From: Muribaculaceae bacterium
GTDB taxonomy: Bacteria > Bacteroidota > Bacteroidia > Bacteroidales > Muribaculaceae
NCBI GenBank assembly: GCA_017483645.1
Contig: JAFUWD010000022.1
Span: 1-56,673 of the forward strand
DNA: 56,673 nucleotides
Direction: 5' to 3'
Shown: in pieces, positions 25,346 through 32,781 of the stretch
Position numbering within the stretch: the stretch's first letter is position 1
Layout: the number at the start of each line of letters is the position of its first letter
The notes under the pieces: generated by a model
Database searches by the model: none
What the model was told of the DNA's origin: nothing
The model's input: the letters and a program-made list of their open reading frames with translations, nothing else
Translations under genes and position numbers: made by a program

Positions 25346-26425
25346 ATGGCAACGGTAGCGGTAATAGGCACCCGTGGCTTTCCAGGCGTGCAAGGGGGTG
25401 TGGAAATGCACAGCGAGCATCTCTATCCGCTCATGCTGGATGTGCGCTTTCGCGTGTATAGGAGAAAGGCTTATCTGAGCGCCGCCAGCAAGAAGAAGAC
25501 GTATCCCAATATCGATTTTGTCGACTTGCCCTCCTCCCGAATCAAGGGGGTGGAGGCCTTGTTGCACACCTTGCTGTGTGTGCTGCACATCGCCTTTCAC
25601 CGCCCCGATGCAGTGCATGTGCACAATATGGGGCCGGGGATGTTCATCCCGGTGCTGAAGCTGCTGCGGCTGCCTGTGGTGATGACCTATCACAGCGTCA
25701 ACTATGAGCATGCCAAGTGGAACGGCTGGCAACGCCGGCTGCTGCGATGGTGCGAGAAGTTGTCGCTCCGTTATAGCGACCGCATCATCTTTGTCAATAA
25801 ATTCCAGATGGAGAAATACGATGAGCAGGTGCGCTCCAAGAGTGTCTATATCCCCAATGGAATTGACACGGTAACACGCAGCCAGAGCACATCGTTTCTC
25901 GAAGCCCGCGGCATCAGGCCGGGAAAATACTTGCTCGGGGTGGGGCGGCTCACGCCCGAAAAAGGGTTTGAGTATCTCATCGAGGCGGCCGGAGCCTTGC
26001 CGCAGGTGGAGCAAGTGGTGATAGCCGGTGGCAGCGACCATGACACGGCTTACTTTGAAAAACTCAAGTCGCTCGACACGGGCCATAAAGTGGTGTTCAC
26101 CGGTTTTACGTCGGGTGAGGACTTGCGGCAACTCTACAGCCACGCCCGCTTGTTTGTGCTGCCGTCGCTCAACGAGGGATTCCCGCTGGTGATGCTCGAG
26201 GCCATGAGCTACGAGCTACCCATGGTGGTGAGCGACATCACCGCCACGCACCTTGTGAATCTGCCGGCCGCCGACTATTTTCAGGCGTCCGACACCGCCG
26301 ACATCGCTCGGGTGATAGCCCGTAAACTTGAGCAGGACGGGCCGTCTCATGTCAGCTATGACTTGAGGCCGTTCGACTGGGAGCAGGTGGCGCGGCTCAC
26401 GCGGCAGCAATTAGCCGGGCTCTAA
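25346..26425 (+). CDS. Family 4 glycosyltransferase with DUF1972-type N-domain
   Basis: 359 residues from the ATG at 25346, chosen because VAVIGTRGFPGVQGGVEMHSE begins the fold; a longer frame from 25271 overlaps the radical SAM gene. The N-terminal pattern is that of DUF1972/rhamnosyltransferase-like GT4 enzymes. The donor domain has LLGVGRLTPEKGFEYLI and PSLNEGFPLVMLEAMSYELP, with the two glutamates of the retaining E-x7-E motif. It is last gene of the plus-strand locus. Its stop codon shares two bases with the stop of the convergent beta-helix reading frame, so there is no intergenic space or terminator. Confidence 0.87.
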   Translation: MATVAVIGTRGFPGVQGGVEMHSEHLYPLMLDVRFRVYRRKAYLSAASKKKTYPNIDFVDLPSSRIKGVEALLHTLLCVLHIAFHRPDAVHVHNMGPGMFIPVLKLLRLPVVMTYHSVNYEHAKWNGWQRRLLRWCEKLSLRYSDRIIFVNKFQMEKYDEQVRSKSVYIPNGIDTVTRSQSTSFLEARGIRPGKYLLGVGRLTPEKGFEYLIEAAGALPQVEQVVIAGGSDHDTAYFEKLKSLDTGHKVVFTGFTSGEDLRQLYSHARLFVLPSLNEGFPLVMLEAMSYELPMVVSDITATHLVNLPAADYFQASDTADIARVIARKLEQDGPSHVSYDLRPFDWEQVARLTRQQLAGL

Positions 26426-26652
26426 AAAAGGTTGGAACTGATACGGCTATTCTTGTTTGGGGTGAGGTTATTCAGGAAATCGTTGCGATTGACATTGTTT
26501 AGGATGTTGCCCGTGATTTCCAATTTATCGAGCAGTATTGTGGAGAGATTCTCTTTTTTGTAGTGGCACAGCAGGGCGCCCCCCTTGTTCCGTGCGTTTA
26601 CAGTGTTGTCTTTGAATACAATAGACCCTGTTTTGCGAATTCCACAAGAAAA
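26422..26652 (-). pseudogene. Displaced C-terminal part of the beta-helix protein (after a one-base frameshift)
   Basis: This piece continues the beta-helix gene in a different frame. It reads SCGIRKTGSIVFKDNTVNAR ... LDKLEITGNILNNVNRNDF to a TAG at 26422. It joins the upstream frame if the T4 run at 26649-26652 (coding strand) had one more T. The sequence repeats the KLEITGN/DNT-type beta-helix rung found in the upstream part, and a homologous stretch follows ychF. An independent start at the ATG at 26661 is possible but unlikely. Confidence 0.7.
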
Positions 26653-28112
26653 TATTCCCATTTAGAACTCTCAAATGTGTTTGAAGAGAAATCAATGTCT
26701 AACCGTTTGATGTTGCCACACAGGATGCTGGTGCATCCATCGAAATAATTGCCGGTGGCACACAATGAGGCAGCCTGGATGGTGTCGGAGTCCGACAGGT
26801 TGGCAATCGCGTACAACCCTGTGCAGTGATTGTCGGTGAGTGTCGCCGATCCGCCTCGCGGTCGAATCCAGACCAGTGTGGTGCCAACCCGTTTGTTTGA
26901 GCTGAGTTCACTATCGGTAGTGGTGGTGGAGATGGTGTTGTTGGTGACATTGACACGGGCGCCATCAACTACCAGAAAAGTCTGATTGTTCCACTTCTTG
27001 CTGACCACAACACACCGCGAGACAAGCGTGTTCCGCTCAATGTCAATGGGGGTGGCCTGGGATGTATAGTCGATGCACCGCACCCCCACTCGCGATGAGT
27101 TGGTCTGTGACGAGCGGGCGGTGTACTCTATCTCATTGTCACTAATCGCTATGCCATCGTGGGTGGTGTTTTCCTCAAATCGCAGCATGAACAGGTCTTT
27201 CACATCGCAGTCCACAATAATTTTGTTGTTCGAAAAACGGATGTTCTCCAAGGCCGTGGGAATGACACAGCGCGTCTTCCCTTCCTGTGAGAAGATAGAG
27301 AAGGCCACGTCCATGACTACCGCCTCCTGGTCCTTGCCTTCGGGCTCGAAATGAAATTCATTGTCAACCACTTCAATGTTGCGCTTGTGCGATGTCACGT
27401 TGGCCCCATTCCACTTGTAGGCGTCGTCACTGGTGCCAAACAAAGCGATTGTCTCGTCGTTCCCGTATTTAAAAAACTTGTTCTTCTTGATGGTCACATT
27501 GTCGGTGTTGCCGTTAATCCACAGGATTCCACCGGTACGGTTGTTGTTGTAGTTGGTGAATTTGCAGTTTGATATGTTCACATTGGAGCACACGCGCATG
27601 TTGAGATTGGTTCCAGTGGAATTGTTCATGTAGCTTTCAATGTTGGAGATGTCCACATGATTGGCATGATAAATCTTGAGCAGGTAGTGCTGATGGTCAC
27701 GATCCCACCAGAAATCGTCGTGATGGGCGAGGCTCAGGTTCAAATCCTTGACCATTACAGCAACCGGTTGCCCCTTTAATCCCGACACATGCAGGTAACA
27801 ATCGTCGGTGAAGTTGTTGTTGTCCACACACACCAGCCTGCTCTTTTTGCGTCCCTTTCCTGAAAGCATCACACTTGCGTTGATTTTCACTGTCCCGCTC
27901 AGGTAATAATCTCCTTTGTTCACGACCACACTCAGCGTGTCGGACGGTGTGAGTCCTTTGGCATTCTTCTTCAGCAGTTCAGTGACGTCGGAACCATTTT
28001 GCGTCAATGTCAATTGCACTGTTCGGGCCATCAGTCCGGCCGGGACGCACAGTGCCAGGAAAACAATTATCAATACTTTGTTTCTCATTATTCTTAAAAA
28101 ATTTCGTGTCAT
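26598..28112 (-). CDS. Right-handed beta-helix surface protein, C-terminally frameshifted
   Basis: 504 residues as read, or about 496 from the ATG at 28088, which begins a clean signal peptide (MRNKVLIIVFLALCVPAGLMA). The body is made of irregular beta-helix rungs with Asn/Ser ladders: HVDISNIESYMNNS, NVNISNCKFTNYNNN, NVTIKKNKFFKYG, NIRFSNNKIIVD, RVNVTNNTISTTT. The fold is that of Pectate-lyase-3/NosD-like repeats; no catalytic residues can be assigned. The ATG at 28112 overlaps the stop of the CotH gene, implying coupled expression. After residue about 487 the frame goes wrong at a T4 run and ends early (see the 26422 entry). AT-rich composition. Confidence 0.7.
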   Translation of the reverse strand: MTRNFLRIMRNKVLIIVFLALCVPAGLMARTVQLTLTQNGSDVTELLKKNAKGLTPSDTLSVVVNKGDYYLSGTVKINASVMLSGKGRKKSRLVCVDNNNFTDDCYLHVSGLKGQPVAVMVKDLNLSLAHHDDFWWDRDHQHYLLKIYHANHVDISNIESYMNNSTGTNLNMRVCSNVNISNCKFTNYNNNRTGGILWINGNTDNVTIKKNKFFKYGNDETIALFGTSDDAYKWNGANVTSHKRNIEVVDNEFHFEPEGKDQEAVVMDVAFSIFSQEGKTRCVIPTALENIRFSNNKIIVDCDVKDLFMLRFEENTTHDGIAISDNEIEYTARSSQTNSSRVGVRCIDYTSQATPIDIERNTLVSRCVVVSKKWNNQTFLVVDGARVNVTNNTISTTTTDSELSSNKRVGTTLVWIRPRGGSATLTDNHCTGLYAIANLSDSDTIQAASLCATGNYFDGCTSILCGNIKRLDIDFSSNTFESSKWEYFLVEFAKQGLLYSKTTL

Positions 28113-29572
28113 CCATTGGGCGAGGGCTCGTCATCGACAGCTTCGCCCCATTTTTCATTGAGGAACTTCACTTTTTCGTCAAGTAAATTGACGAAAGTAC
28201 GTTTACGGCCCATGATGTTGTTGCCCGAATACTGAGGCCATCGACGGAAGTCGCATTCGGCGGCATACTGAATGCACTCTACATAGTCGTCGATAAACTG
28301 ATGCAGTGATTGGAACTTGTTACTGTAGAATTCTTTCCAATGCCTTGAAATCACCTCATTGAAGTGGGGAAATTTGGCGATTTCAGCAATCCATCGTGTG
28401 CGGCAGTAAGCGGGTATGTCCTCATAGATGAATTTGGTTTGCGGTTGTTTGTGGCGGGGAAAGGCGCTGCCAAAATCCCAAACGGGTCCAAATATGAGTT
28501 TGGTTGAGTCTCCACGTTGCTTGTGCATGAAGCAGCTGCCAGAGAAGGCTTCGCAATTATCAAGTATCTCTTGAGTAATATAGAAGCATGCAAGTGAGTC
28601 AACGTCGATGTACTTTTCCCAGTCGTTGATGGACTTGTCAGGGATGTAAATCAGCGAGTCGGCAGTTGCAAACAAATGGGCTAAATAATTTGCTTGTTCG
28701 AGCGAGAGTTGCTCGGGTGAATGGGGGGTGATCAATATTGATTCACCACTGCCTTCCGGTATATTAACCTGATATGAGTCGGGATAGTTGTCCAGTTCGA
28801 TTAGCCATCCACCGGTTATCCTCTCGGGGTCGGTCTCAAAGTCATCCTGTTCGACCACATTGACCCTGTTTTTATCCACGCGAATTTGGTCGGTCAAGAA
28901 ATAGATTCCTTTATAGTCGCCATTGAGGACCAGTTCCACAGGACGGGTTGCGGGGGTGTAGCTCATCCCCATGCGTTTACTGACTTCGAATCCCACTTCG
29001 TCGCGAAGGAATGCCAGCCAATCTTCGGCGTGAGCCAGGAGTGTGAAGTGTTTGTTTTTATATGTGCCCGTGAGGGCTTCCTTTTGTTTCAGTTTGAGGC
29101 GATATGGCTTTTTGAGCGGATATAGCCATGTGGAATTACCACGGCCACGGATTTCCAATGGAAGCTGGTTGTCAATACTGCCTATGCTATCGTCCGAGGT
29201 GATTGTGGGGTCTATATAGTAGGTCGCGTTGATATAGTCGTTTTTTGAGACAATGCTCTGGGCCTGCTGGGTGTTGATGTAAATAATTGGAAGCGTGCGC
29301 GATGCGCACTTGTCTCCAGTCGCTTCATCATGAACGATAATCTGTATGAGCCGCGTGAGGTCAGCAATGGATACTTCACCATCGGTGTTAATATCAGAGC
29401 GCTGCCATTCATTTCCTGTGCTGGCTGTGGTCGCCAACGTGCTGGCCAGGCTGGTTATGTCGGCGATATTGACTTCTTGGTCAAAATTGATGTCTCCCCA
29501 TTTCCAGTTTTGTCCATTGGCCCAGAAAGCGGCAGTTGCGAGAAAGAAATAAACGATGAGCCTGTTGTGCAT
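28109..29572 (-). CDS. CotH-kinase family protein with N-terminal dockerin-like pair
   Basis: 487 residues from the ATG at 29572, which starts a signal peptide (RLIVYFFLATAAFWANGQ). Residues about 24-82 are two calcium-loop repeats (GDINFDQEVNIADITSL and SDINTDGEVSIADLTRL) typical of dockerin type I. Next is a CotH domain: LEIRGRGNSTW, KKPYRLKL, HAEDWLAFLRDEVGFEVSKRMG, ELVLNGDYKGIYFLTDQIR, GGWLIELDNY, and late FGPVWDFGSAF with a probable metal-binding Asp. CotH proteins are atypical extracytoplasmic protein kinases. The gene is translationally coupled to the beta-helix gene, which makes that protein a candidate partner or substrate. A longer frame from 29653 runs through a remnant and is not preferred. 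Confidence 0.8.
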   Translation of the reverse strand: MHNRLIVYFFLATAAFWANGQNWKWGDINFDQEVNIADITSLASTLATTASTGNEWQRSDINTDGEVSIADLTRLIQIIVHDEATGDKCASRTLPIIYINTQQAQSIVSKNDYINATYYIDPTITSDDSIGSIDNQLPLEIRGRGNSTWLYPLKKPYRLKLKQKEALTGTYKNKHFTLLAHAEDWLAFLRDEVGFEVSKRMGMSYTPATRPVELVLNGDYKGIYFLTDQIRVDKNRVNVVEQDDFETDPERITGGWLIELDNYPDSYQVNIPEGSGESILITPHSPEQLSLEQANYLAHLFATADSLIYIPDKSINDWEKYIDVDSLACFYITQEILDNCEAFSGSCFMHKQRGDSTKLIFGPVWDFGSAFPRHKQPQTKFIYEDIPAYCRTRWIAEIAKFPHFNEVISRHWKEFYSNKFQSLHQFIDDYVECIQYAAECDFRRWPQYSGNNIMGRKRTFVNLLDEKVKFLNEKWGEAVDDEPSPNG

Positions 29573-29600
29573 GATTGTTACCGTTGGAATGAATTGCTTT

Positions 29601-29762
29601 TTATTTTGCACTGTTTGACGTTGGAGATGTTCGAGTAGATGCGTTGCGGCCATTGAATGTGTTGTCCGTTATCTCCAATTTGTTGCAAAGCACTTCGTCT
29701 GTTGACACTTTGTTATAGTGGGCCATCAAGACACCGCCATGGGCGCTGTGCGTTTGATGCCT
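29601..29762 (-). pseudogene. C-terminal remnant of a second beta-helix gene, directly behind ychF
   Basis: After the ychF TAA the same frame stays open for 53 codons. It reads RHQTHSAHGGVLMAHYNK, then STDEVLCNKLEITDNTFNGRN. This lines up with the displaced tail at 26422-26652 (ARNKGGALLCHYKKEN ... LLDKLEITGNILNNVNRN): GG-L-x-HY-K and KLEIT-x-N match at equal spacing. There is no upstream portion and no suitable start. It is a truncated paralogue joined to the ychF 3' end. Confidence 0.7.
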
Positions 29763-30866
29763 TTACACGTTGAAGCGGAAGACGACGATGTCGCCGTCCT
29801 GGAACACGTAGTCCTTGCCCTCGATGTGCATCTTGCCGGCTTCTTTCACGGCGGCCTCGCTGCCGTAATGGATGAAATCGTCGTACTTGATGACCTCGGC
29901 GCGGATGAAGCCGCGCTCGAAGTCGGTGTGTATCACACCGGCGCATTGCGGTGCCTTGCTGCCCTTGCGGTAGGTCCAGGCGCGCACCTCGTCGGGCCCG
30001 GCGGTGAGGAAGGTTTCCAGATTGAGCAGCGAGTAGGCGGCCTTGATGAGGCGGTTCACGCCACTCTCTTCAAGCCCGATTTCCTGTAGAAACATCTGCC
30101 GCTCCTCGTAGGTGTCGAGCTCGGCGATTTCGGCCTCGGTCTGTGCTGCCACCACCAGTATTTGTGCGTTTTCCTGTGCCACGGCCTGGCGCACGGCCTC
30201 CACATAGGCGTTGCCGGTGGCGGCGCTGGCGTCGTCCACGTTGCACACATAGAGCACGGGCTTGTTGGTGAGCAGGAACAGGTCGTGGGCCACACGCTCC
30301 TCGTCTTTGTTGAGCAATTCCACGGTGCGTGCGCTTTTGCCCTGCTGCAGCGCCTCTTGGTAGCGCTTGAGCACCTCGTACTGCACGCGTGCGTCGCGGT
30401 CGCCTCCCGTTTGTGCCTGTTTGTAGACCTTGGCGATGCGGCTCTCAATGGTCTCCAGGTCGCGCAACTGCAGTTCCATGTCAATCACTTCCTTGTCGCG
30501 CACTGGGTCCACACTGCCGTCCACATGGGTGATGTTGTCGTCGTCAAAGCATCTGAGCACATGCAGGATGGCGTCGGTCTCGCGGATGTTGGCCAGGAAA
30601 CGGTTGCCCAATCCCTCGCCGCGGCTGGCGCCTTTCACCAGTCCGGCAATGTCCACGATTTCGACAGTGGTGGGGACTATGCGCTTGGGATGCACCAGCT
30701 CGGCCAGGCTGTTTAAGCGCTCGTCGGGCACTGTGATGACGCCCACATTGGGCTCGATGGTGCAAAACGGAAAATTGGCCGATTGTGCCTTGGCGTTTGA
30801 CAAACAGTTAAACAGGGTCGACTTGCCCACGTTGGGTAGTCCCACGATTCCACATTGTAATGCCAT
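29763..30866 (-). CDS. ychF: Ribosome-associated P-loop NTPase YchF (OLA1-type)
   Basis: 367 residues, full length. G1 is GLPNVGKST (about 8-16); IVDIAGLVKGASRGEGLGN contains the DxxG G3. In the G4 position it has NVDD (CNVDDASAA) in place of NKxD, as expected for YchF, which prefers ATP. A coiled-coil insertion (about 130-200) and a C-terminal TGS domain (RAWTYRKGSKAPQCAGVIHTDFERGFIRAE) complete the family layout. Conserved housekeeping gene. Its end (VVFRFNV) is intact even though a foreign-looking gene remnant follows its stop at once. Confidence 0.97.
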   Translation of the reverse strand: MALQCGIVGLPNVGKSTLFNCLSNAKAQSANFPFCTIEPNVGVITVPDERLNSLAELVHPKRIVPTTVEIVDIAGLVKGASRGEGLGNRFLANIRETDAILHVLRCFDDDNITHVDGSVDPVRDKEVIDMELQLRDLETIESRIAKVYKQAQTGGDRDARVQYEVLKRYQEALQQGKSARTVELLNKDEERVAHDLFLLTNKPVLYVCNVDDASAATGNAYVEAVRQAVAQENAQILVVAAQTEAEIAELDTYEERQMFLQEIGLEESGVNRLIKAAYSLLNLETFLTAGPDEVRAWTYRKGSKAPQCAGVIHTDFERGFIRAEVIKYDDFIHYGSEAAVKEAGKMHIEGKDYVFQDGDIVVFRFNV

Positions 30867-30904
30867 ATCTTGTTGATTTTTATTCTATAGTGTATAATAT
30901 GGTG

Positions 30905-30934
30905 CAAAGTTACTCATTTTTGCGGTTCCATCAA
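30905..30934 (-). promoter_or_regulatory. Promoter of ychF
   Basis: On the minus strand: TTG (30932-30934), 19 bases, then TAACTTTG (30905-30912), giving a leader of about 35 bases. Confidence 0.7.
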
Positions 30935-30942
30935 GGATTTTA

Positions 30943-30974
30943 TTTGCATTTGCGTCGAACAAATGCTAAATTTG
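30943..30974 (+). promoter_or_regulatory. Promoter of the DUF6377-type regulator, nearly leaderless
   Basis: TTTG (30943-30946), 20 bases, then TAAATTTG (30967-30974). The ATG at 30982 lies 8 bases after the -7 box, so the transcript would have almost no leader. It is divergent from the ychF promoter 9 bases away. Confidence 0.7.
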
Positions 30975-30981
30975 TAGGGTA

Positions 30982-32619
30982 ATGAAGAGGTTGTCGACAA
31001 TCGTTGTGCTTTTTGTTGTGCTGCTGGCGGCCCTCGGTGTCTCCACCCATGAATGTGTGGCTGCCGGCGGCCCCTATCACCGGCTCGACAGCCTTATCAT
31101 GCTGCATGAGCGCTCGGTGGCCGATAAAAAGAGTCGTATTGATTCGGTTCGTGCCGGCCTTGCTCAAGCTGCAACTCCCGAGCAGGAGTATGCTGTCAAT
31201 GAGAGCCTGCTGGCCGAGTACGCCGAGTTTCAGAATGATTCGGCGCTTCGTTATGCGGCTCGTAATGTTCGCCTTGCCATCGACCTCAACGATGCCAGCC
31301 GCTATATCGACAGTCGCTTGAGCATGATGCAGTTGCTTGCCAAGAGTTATCTGCTCGACGAAACCATTCAGATGGCCGCGACCATCGACACCACGCGTTT
31401 CACTGCTGGCCAGCGGTTGAGGTTTTACAAGATTTTATCCGACATCTACCTGTTCAAGATGGAGTTCCATCAGGGCAGTTCTTATCAGGCGCAGTATCAG
31501 GCGCAGCTCACCGCCTACCGTGAGCGTGTGGCTCAATTGTCCGAGCCTGGCAGCGAGATGAATGTGCGCTATCGCGCAGGATATTTGCACGACACCGGGC
31601 GCACCGACCAAGCCATCTCGCTGCTTGAGTCATTGCTCACGCATTATCATTCGGGTGAGCGCACTTTCTCCATCATCACCAGTACGCTGGCGTTTTATTA
31701 TGGGAGCAAGGGAAACATCTCCCTGCAGAAGCAGTTGCTGGCGCAAAGCGCCGCCAGCGACCTCGAGGGCTGCATCATGGACAATACGGCTCTGCGGCAG
31801 CTGGCGGCTTTGCTTTTTGATGAGGGCGATGTGGATCGTGCCTATCGTTATATCAACATCAGCGTGGCCGACGCCACTTTCTACGGCACGCGGCTGCGCA
31901 ACGTGCAGGCCTCACAACTTGTGCCGAGCATCATCTCGGCCTACCACGCCAAGCAGGAAAAACATCATCGGCGGCAGCGTGCCATGATTGTGGCCCTCAG
32001 CGTAGTGGCTCTGCTGCTGGTGGCGGGAGTGCTGGCATTGGCCATCCTCTACAAGCGTTATCGACGCATCAGCAACAGCCGTCAGCGCATCAATCAGCAG
32101 CTAAACGCCACTGTGGCGCAGCTGGAGCAAAGCAACACGGCTCTTCGTGAGCGCGACAAAATCAAGGAGCAATATCTCGGGCGTTTCCTCGCGCTCAGCA
32201 GTTCACTCATCGACCGCACCGAGCGGCAACGTAAAGCCCTCAACCGCCTTTCGATGGATCGCAAACAGCAAGAGTTGGCCACGGTGCTCAAGAGCCAGAA
32301 TTTTTATCACGAGAACACCGCGCTGTTTTACCACCATTTCGACACGGCGTTTCTCAGCATTTACCCCGATTTTATTGATGCAGTGAACCGGCTCTTGGAA
32401 CCACAGCACCGCATCATGCCTAAGGACGGCGGCCAATTGTCGACCGAGTTGCGCATCCTTGCGCTGTTGCGGCTCGGTATCACCGACAACAAAGAGATAG
32501 CAAGTATCCTGCGCTCGTCCATCACCACCATCTACACCTATCGCTCCAAGCTCAAGTCGCATGCCATCGACAAAGAAGCCTTTGAAACACTTGTGAAAAA
32601 TCTGCAATTACACGGTTGA
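30982..32619 (+). CDS. Membrane-bound DUF6377-type regulator with TPR-like sensor and HTH
   Basis: 545 residues. A signal peptide (to about 25) leads to a periplasmic all-helical TPR-like region. A membrane helix follows at about 333-355 (MIVALSVVALLLVAGVLALAIL), then a cytoplasmic coiled coil (about 365-405). The C-terminal domain ends with ELRILALLRLGITDNKEIASILRSSITTIYTYRSKLKSHA (about 489-528), a LuxR/Spo0A-like helix-turn-helix. This layout is that of DUF6377 proteins, single-chain transmembrane regulators common in gut Bacteroidales. The neighbouring T9SS cargo gene or other nearby glucan-binding genes are candidate targets, by position only. Confidence 0.82.
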   Translation: MKRLSTIVVLFVVLLAALGVSTHECVAAGGPYHRLDSLIMLHERSVADKKSRIDSVRAGLAQAATPEQEYAVNESLLAEYAEFQNDSALRYAARNVRLAIDLNDASRYIDSRLSMMQLLAKSYLLDETIQMAATIDTTRFTAGQRLRFYKILSDIYLFKMEFHQGSSYQAQYQAQLTAYRERVAQLSEPGSEMNVRYRAGYLHDTGRTDQAISLLESLLTHYHSGERTFSIITSTLAFYYGSKGNISLQKQLLAQSAASDLEGCIMDNTALRQLAALLFDEGDVDRAYRYINISVADATFYGTRLRNVQASQLVPSIISAYHAKQEKHHRRQRAMIVALSVVALLLVAGVLALAILYKRYRRISNSRQRINQQLNATVAQLEQSNTALRERDKIKEQYLGRFLALSSSLIDRTERQRKALNRLSMDRKQQELATVLKSQNFYHENTALFYHHFDTAFLSIYPDFIDAVNRLLEPQHRIMPKDGGQLSTELRILALLRLGITDNKEIASILRSSITTIYTYRSKLKSHAIDKEAFETLVKNLQLHG

Positions 32620-32735
32620 AGAGTTTAGATTTTTAGGCGGTGAAAATTCCTCTATATCACTTGCTGCCAATAATTTAGAAGTTTTTAAAGTTTTGATTTT
32701 TCTATCGCCCTATTTCGGGTGATGGCTAAAAGGTG

Positions 32736-32743
32736 TACTTTTG
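32736..32743 (+). promoter_or_regulatory. -7 box TACTTTTG for the T9SS cargo gene
   Basis: It fits TAnnTTTG, 38 bases before the ATG at 32782. The -33 box is weak (TTTC near 32712). It excludes the earlier in-frame ATGs at 32719/32722 as starts. Confidence 0.5.
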
Positions 32744-32781
32744 CATCAAAACCAATAAGTATCACCTTAATAACTGACACA

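Noticed and set aside
26422..26661. Independent 79-residue gene
   Set aside because: It has no signal peptide or own start region; its sequence continues the beta-helix repeats and joins the larger frame by one base.
29573..29653. Longer N-terminus of the CotH protein from ATG 29653
   Set aside because: The extra 27 residues lack a signal peptide and overlap the beta-helix remnant in another frame. The signal peptide starts at ATG 29572.
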